Source: Cryomorphaceae bacterium (GTDB lineage: Bacteria; Bacteroidota; Bacteroidia; Flavobacteriales; Schleiferiaceae). From it: 9,671 nucleotides of DNA. Both the position numbers and the translations under genes were made by a program. The stretch is from the NCBI GenBank assembly GCA_003455605.1, contig DMQR01000154.1, forward strand, positions 1 to 9,671, in the 5' to 3' direction. The notes under the pieces are model-generated. The model saw nothing but the letters and a program-made list of their open reading frames with translations. It was not told the DNA's origin and searched no databases. Positions 6,321 through 9,671 of the stretch are shown here, in pieces; position 1 is the first letter of the stretch; each line of letters opens with the position of its first letter.

Positions 6321-7478
6321 TCATTTCAACCAACTCTTGTGGTATTTACCGTTGCTCAAGGAAATGGCCTGTTCAGTCACCATTAGAGGTTTAAAAGTGT
6401 CGACCATCACCGCATATTCTTCGGTTCCTTTTTTGCCGATGGAACCTTCATATGTGCCCGGTGCTGGTCCGTGCGGAATGCCGGCAGGGTGTAGGGTGAT
6501 GTGTCCGCGTTCAATATTGTTTCGACTCATAAAATCACCGTCTACGTAGTACAACACCTCATCGGAATCGATGTTGCTGTGGTTGTACGGTGCCGGGATG
6601 GCCTGTGGGTGGTAATCGTACAAACGAGGCACGAAAGAACATACCACGAAGGTATTGGTCTCGAAAGTTTGGTGTACCGGTGGCGGTTGGTGTACGCGTC
6701 CGGTAATAGGTTCGAAATCTTTGATGTTAAAGGCATAGGGGTAGTTGAACCCATCCCATCCGACGACATCAAAGGGGTGAGAGGCGTAGATATAGTTATG
6801 CATCATATCCTCCTTCTTCACCTTGATGGTGAAATCACCTAATTCGTTTTTTGCAGGCATGTGGGCCGGCGCACGGAAATCACGTTCGCAATAAGGGCTG
6901 TGCTCTAATAATTGGCCAAACCAATTTCTATAGCGCTTCGGCGTATAAATGGGTGAGCCACTTTCCACGATAAATAATCTATTTGCCTCCGTGTCAAAAT
7001 GGAATTGCTGAATCATTCCGCGCGGGATGATGAGATAATCTCCCGGTCCAAAGGCCAAAGCGCCCATCTGTGTATACAGCGTTCCAGAACCTTCGTGGAT
7101 AAACACCATCTCATCCTGCTGCGCATTCTTGTAGAAATAGTCCGACATGCTCTTTTTCGGGGCCGCCAATGAAATAGTCAAATCACTGTTGGTCAACACG
7201 GGCTTTCTAGACAAGAGGTAATCGTCGGTAGCAGGGACTTTAAAACCTTCGAGCAGGTAGGCCTTCATGTTCTTGTCTACGGCAATTTTCGGCGCAACGT
7301 CCACACTTTCCAAAACCTCCTTGACCATTGTTGGTGGATGTTCGTGGTAGAGCAGGGTGGACATCCCGTCAAAACCTATAGTTCCAAAGAGTTCTTCGTG
7401 GAACAAACTCCCATCTGCCTTGCGAAATTGCGTGTGCCTTTTGTGGGGAATGTTTCCAGATTTCTGATAGAATGGCAT
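6321..7478 (-). CDS. hmgA: Homogentisate 1,2-dioxygenase (short Bacteroidota-type)
   Basis: This Fe(II) cupin enzyme opens the homogentisate ring to maleylacetoacetate. The central HPFDVVGWDGFNYPYAFNI (234-252) and FEPITGRVHQPPPVHQTFE (255-273) blocks are recognisable family segments. The predicted iron ligands are H300 (YNHSNIDSDE), E307 and H336 (LHPAGIPHGPAPG). H330 precedes H336 by six residues, as do the paired histidines of the human enzyme. H269 may match the human catalytic-base His. At 385 residues it is about 50 shorter than the human/Pseudomonas enzymes, and H300 to E307 is one residue longer than the human His-Glu interval. It is the first gene of the minus-strand operon, preceded by a good -7 element. 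Genes for the preceding and following pathway steps (hppD, fahA) lie downstream, which supports the call. Confidence 0.93.
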   Translation of the reverse strand: MPFYQKSGNIPHKRHTQFRKADGSLFHEELFGTIGFDGMSTLLYHEHPPTMVKEVLESVDVAPKIAVDKNMKAYLLEGFKVPATDDYLLSRKPVLTNSDLTISLAAPKKSMSDYFYKNAQQDEMVFIHEGSGTLYTQMGALAFGPGDYLIIPRGMIQQFHFDTEANRLFIVESGSPIYTPKRYRNWFGQLLEHSPYCERDFRAPAHMPAKNELGDFTIKVKKEDMMHNYIYASHPFDVVGWDGFNYPYAFNIKDFEPITGRVHQPPPVHQTFETNTFVVCSFVPRLYDYHPQAIPAPYNHSNIDSDEVLYYVDGDFMSRNNIERGHITLHPAGIPHGPAPGTYEGSIGKKGTEEYAVMVDTFKPLMVTEQAISLSNGKYHKSWLK

Positions 7479-7487
7479 ACTATTCTG

Positions 7488-7521
7488 TTTGTGGGTTCCC
7501 TACAAATATAGTGTAACTTCG
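7488..7521 (+). promoter_or_regulatory. Candidate promoter of the hydratase operon
   Basis: A -33 type TTTG (7488-7491) and a -7 type TAACTTCG (7514-7521; one mismatch to TAnnTTTG) are separated by 22 bases. This is close to the spacing of Bacteroidota primary-sigma promoters. It overlaps the opposing hmgA -7 element, so the two promoters probably interfere or are controlled together. Confidence 0.45.
7503..7510 (-). promoter_or_regulatory. Promoter -7 element for the hmgA operon
   Basis: On the minus strand this reads TATATTTG, an exact match to the Bacteroidota -7 consensus TAnnTTTG. It lies 24 bases before the hmgA start, which predicts a leader of about 15-20 bases. No clear -33 TTG is visible at the right distance, so the promoter may need an activator. 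Confidence 0.6.
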
Positions 7522-7529
7522 AGGTGTAA
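7511..7529. repeat. GTGTAA direct repeat in the divergent promoter region
   Basis: GTGTAA occurs at 7511-7516 and 7524-7529, 13 bases apart. The first copy overlaps the candidate plus-strand -7 element, and the pair lies just upstream of the minus-strand -7 element. This is a possible regulator site for both operons; no bound protein can be named. Confidence 0.35.
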
Positions 7530-7539
7530 TTTCTGAGAT

Positions 7540-8316
7540 ATGTCATCTGTTTTCGACCATGCTAAGGCCCTATATGATTCCTTGAAATCTGGCCAAACCA
7601 TTAGCCCTATACGCGATGATATCAATAACGATATTCCAACCGCTTATGCCATACAGCAGGAGCTTGTAGAGTTACGCATGAATGATGGTGAGCGCATCGT
7701 GGGCAAGAAGATTGGTTTGACTAGCCCTGCGGTTCAGCAACAGCTTGGCGTAGACCAGCCGGATTACGGTATTTTGTTCCAAACGATGGACCGCAGTGCC
7801 ACGGGTACAATCAGTATGGGTGAGCTGATGCAACCCAAGGTCGAAGGAGAATTGGCCTTCGTACTTAGAACAGACCTCCCCAACGCAGATTTGACCATGG
7901 ATGAATTAAAAGCCGCGATTGCTGAAGTGCGAGCCTCCATTGAAGTCGTGGGGTCCCGAATCGAAGGCTGGAACATTCGTATCTCAGATACGATAGCCGA
8001 CAACGCCTCCAGCTCGCACTACATTCTCGGGCAAGAAGGAAAACCTTTGGCTGAGGTGCAAACGGCTGAGGTACGCATGGCGTTGAAGAAAAACGGCACG
8101 GTGGCCAGTGAAGGCTCGGGCGCGGACTGTATGGGAGATCCTTTGAATGCAGCGTTGTGGTTGGCGAAGACCATGGCGGCAGGAGGACGACCCTTGATGA
8201 AAGGAGAGGTGTTACTATCTGGTGCGTTGGGGCCCATGGTTCCGGTCGAAAATGGCGATTCCTTTAAACTCGAGGTGGAGGGGTTTGCGCCAGTTGAGCT
8301 GCGCTTTACCGCCTAA
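7540..8316 (+). CDS. 2-keto-4-pentenoate hydratase (MhpD-like, FAH superfamily)
   Basis: The protein strongly resembles E. coli MhpD, which hydrates 2-hydroxypenta-2,4-dienoate to 4-hydroxy-2-oxopentanoate in meta-cleavage pathways. Shared segments include GLTSPAVQQQLGVDQPDYG (59-77), EVVGSRIEGW (135-144), DTIADNAS (150-157), GDPLNAALWLAKTMA (199-213) and SGALGPMVPVENGD (227-240). The likely metal ligands E102 and E104 (KVEGELAF) and E135 are present, with K56/K57 and D75 at expected active-site positions. The length of 258 residues is normal. The related 4-oxalocrotonate decarboxylase cannot be fully excluded, but the match is closer to the hydratase. No ring-cleavage dioxygenase of the meta type, aldolase (MhpE) or acetaldehyde dehydrogenase lies nearby, so its substrate here is unclear. 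It is divergent from hmgA over 61 bases and probably heads an operon with the two genes after it. Confidence 0.88.
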   Translation: MSSVFDHAKALYDSLKSGQTISPIRDDINNDIPTAYAIQQELVELRMNDGERIVGKKIGLTSPAVQQQLGVDQPDYGILFQTMDRSATGTISMGELMQPKVEGELAFVLRTDLPNADLTMDELKAAIAEVRASIEVVGSRIEGWNIRISDTIADNASSSHYILGQEGKPLAEVQTAEVRMALKKNGTVASEGSGADCMGDPLNAALWLAKTMAAGGRPLMKGEVLLSGALGPMVPVENGDSFKLEVEGFAPVELRFTA

Positions 8317-8365
8317 TGGATTAATTATAGATCAAATTAATAGCGACATCAAATTCTTTAAGCAA

Positions 8366-8509
8366 ATGTCGAAGCGATTTTTGGTCAAGGACTACAAGTC
8401 CGTGACTCCCGGCCGAATACCGCTGCTGTTCAAAGCGTATCCTAATGATTTCGAAGGTGACGGAGACGATTTTGATGCAACGGAGGACGTAGAAGACGAT
8501 GACCTTTAG
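8366..8509 (+). CDS. Small protein of unknown function with an acidic tail (47 residues)
   Basis: I do not recognise this protein. The first half (MSKRFLVKDYKSVTPGRIPL) is basic and mixed. The last 20 residues, starting DFEGDGDD, hold 12 Asp or Glu and look disordered. It has no signal peptide, membrane segment or cysteine. The reading frame stays open upstream into the hydratase gene, but the ATG at 8366 is the only plausible start after the hydratase stop at 8316, and residues before it would overlap the well-conserved hydratase end. It sits 49 bases after the hydratase and 12 bases before the next gene, so it is probably cotranscribed. Strong charge asymmetry and operon position argue for a real gene, but a chance frame of this size remains possible. 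Confidence 0.55.
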   Translation: MSKRFLVKDYKSVTPGRIPLLFKAYPNDFEGDGDDFDATEDVEDDDL

Positions 8510-8521
8510 TATTTTGGAGCC

Positions 8522-9196
8522 ATGATACGAAAGAGGCTCCTTCCCATATTGGTCTTCCTTGTAGCTATAGCATCAGCTTATGGCCAGAAAACTTCCACAT
8601 TCATTCCGGAACCAGGCGAAGGTTTTTCCTTCAACTCCTCTGCACTAATCCTAAGCGGAGCTCCTGGGGTGTTTTCACCCGGTGCCATTGCTAACAGCCA
8701 GGAAATTCATTTTATGCGGGACAATGTATTCGGCATATCACATTTTGCGTGGGCATGGGGCGTGGGCTATAGTGCGCACTTTTATCAAGGCAATTTGCAT
8801 TTAGACGTACGTGAGGACGGTACCATGACCCCGGTTTACCTTACCGGTAATGATCATTCGAACCGATTCGCTACGGAATATGTCGATGGAAGCGTAGAGT
8901 TGCGTTACCGCGGCAATGTCAATAGTAAGGGGCGTTACAATCGAGTATATGTGGGCGCTTTGTTTGGCTATAAAGTAGATTCTTATTCCTACTACAAGGA
9001 CCAAAACTATCGAGTGAAATTCTACAATATTGCTGGTTTCAATCCGTACCGCTATGGCGTGTATACGAAGGCAGGGCGGGGGCTGGTCAATGTGTTTGGA
9101 TTTTATGGAATGAGCCCATTGGTGGTCGACGGACCGTTGTTGGATACGTGGCAGGAGGCCCGTAGCCTAAATCTTGGCTTGAGTATCACCCTTTAA
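8522..9196 (+). CDS. Secreted protein, probable outer-membrane beta-barrel
   Basis: Residues 1-21 form a clear Sec signal peptide: MIRKR, then LLPILVFLVAIASA, with likely cleavage after AYG before Q22. No lipobox cysteine is present. The mature ~200 residues are rich in Tyr, Phe, Gly and alternating polar/hydrophobic strands, for example FAWAWGVGYSAHFYQG, GSVELRYRGNV, YNRVYVGALFGYKV and VNVFGFYGM. The last strand LNLGLSITL ends in a hydrophobic residue. This resembles the small 8- to 10-strand outer-membrane barrels common in Bacteroidota, though I cannot assign a family. It follows the acidic small protein by 12 bases and probably ends the plus-strand operon. Its stop codon directly abuts the stop of the convergent DUF2480 gene, leaving no space for a terminator. 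Confidence 0.8.
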   Translation: MIRKRLLPILVFLVAIASAYGQKTSTFIPEPGEGFSFNSSALILSGAPGVFSPGAIANSQEIHFMRDNVFGISHFAWAWGVGYSAHFYQGNLHLDVREDGTMTPVYLTGNDHSNRFATEYVDGSVELRYRGNVNSKGRYNRVYVGALFGYKVDSYSYYKDQNYRVKFYNIAGFNPYRYGVYTKAGRGLVNVFGFYGMSPLVVDGPLLDTWQEARSLNLGLSITL

Positions 9197-9671
9197 TTAT
9201 TTCAACGGTACAGCGCTGCATGCTTCCCCATAGCTAATTTTCTTGGCAACGGGTTTGAGGTATTGAATGGCTTGCACATAGGCATCACGTGGAATGCGTT
9301 TGTCTCCACAACCTTTGAGGACGATGGGTTTACCTTTGAAGGTGCTGTAGTCCAATTTTCCCAAGACCTCTCTGAAATACTGGCTCCAAAAAGTTTCGGA
9401 ATTGGGCGCCCAGATACTGGCAATTCCAAGGTCAGCCAATCTGCCCGAGAGCAGGATAGGTGCCCAAGTAGGGAAGATGAGGTCTTCACTGAGGTAGAGG
9501 CGAACAACAGTATTTTGATAGGCAGAGAAATCGTTAGCCTTAAGGGTATTGCGAAAGGCTGCTTCACGAAGCACGTCATCTCCCACGAGGGTGCAAAGGT
9601 CCAGCTCCGTCATGCGGGGCGGCAGGTAGTCCTCGAGATTGAAGGTGATTAGCGGACTTTGAGAGACCTTA
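9197..9671 (-). CDS. DUF2480 family protein (5' partial)
   Basis: This is a conserved Bacteroidota protein of unknown function. The frame is open through the right edge and the homology runs upstream of the internal ATG at 9611-9613: the residues KVSQSPLITFNLEDYLP before it match the family's N-terminal S-x-L-I-T-F-x-LEDY region. That ATG is therefore not the start; the true start lies just past the window. Family marks seen are FSAYQNTVVRLYLSEDLIFPTWA, read here as two parts (FSAYQNTVVRLYL and SEDLIFPTWA), then KPIVLKGCGDKRIPRDAYVQ and the C-terminal ISYGEACSAVPLK. A cysteine in KGCGDK and another in GEACSAVP are the ones usually conserved. It is soluble, with no signal or membrane segment. 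It converges on the beta-barrel gene with adjoining stop codons and has no visible link to tyrosine breakdown. Confidence 0.92.
   Translation of the reverse strand, partial: KVSQSPLITFNLEDYLPPRMTELDLCTLVGDDVLREAAFRNTLKANDFSAYQNTVVRLYLSEDLIFPTWAPILLSGRLADLGIASIWAPNSETFWSQYFREVLGKLDYSTFKGKPIVLKGCGDKRIPRDAYVQAIQYLKPVAKKISYGEACSAVPLK

Noticed and set aside
350..7539. TetR protein as regulator of the tyrosine operon
   Set aside because: No copy of its TGAGTGARYACTTAC motif is present in the hmgA promoter region, and the gene sits at the far 3' end of the operon.
8222..8365. Extension of the small acidic protein upstream to an ATG at 8222
   Set aside because: It would overlap about 95 bases of the conserved hydratase end in another frame, and the extra residues look like out-of-frame hydratase.
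9263..9652. A 129-codon plus-strand frame opposite the DUF2480 gene
   Set aside because: The minus-strand protein matches DUF2480 along its whole visible length, so this frame is a shadow.

Overview
The window looks like chromosomal DNA from a Bacteroidota bacterium, probably Flavobacteriales (inference). The basis is a gene of the Bacteroidota-typical DUF2480 family at the right edge, the short 385-residue form of homogentisate dioxygenase common in that phylum, start codons with little Shine-Dalgarno sequence, and a good match to the Bacteroidota -7 promoter element (TAnnTTTG) ahead of the main operon. I see no tRNA, rRNA, CRISPR array, insertion sequence, phage gene or integration scar.

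Layout. Left edge (+ strand): the last 103 codons of DNA polymerase I (polA), then a 175-residue TetR-type repressor. A near-identical 15-base motif lies at both ends of the repressor gene, one copy touching the start codon and the other spanning the stop codon. A 250-base gap follows, ending in a hairpin terminator usable from both sides.

Centre (- strand, read from 7478 down to 1126): six tightly packed genes that carry out tyrosine/homogentisate breakdown. They are homogentisate 1,2-dioxygenase (hmgA), a Cys/Met-metabolism PLP enzyme of unknown substrate, 4-hydroxyphenylpyruvate dioxygenase (hppD), fumarylacetoacetase (fahA), and the A and B subunits of a 3-oxoacid CoA-transferase. Together they would take 4-hydroxyphenylpyruvate to homogentisate, maleylacetoacetate, then fumarate plus acetoacetate, and finally activate acetoacetate to acetoacetyl-CoA. 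No maleylacetoacetate isomerase and no tyrosine aminotransferase is present here.

Right (+ strand, from 7540): a 2-keto-4-pentenoate hydratase (MhpD-like) gene is divergent from hmgA across only 61 bases that must hold both promoters. It is followed by a 47-residue protein with a very acidic tail and a secreted protein that is probably an outer-membrane beta-barrel. The last + gene meets a convergent DUF2480 gene with zero intervening bases (stop codons joined as TAATTA); the DUF2480 gene runs off the right edge.

Most of the window is ordinary metabolism. The points that deserve a second look are the PLP enzyme inserted in the aromatic operon, the missing isomerase, the orphan hydratase with its two uncharacterised neighbours, the twin TetR motifs, and a GTGTAA direct repeat in the divergent promoter region.
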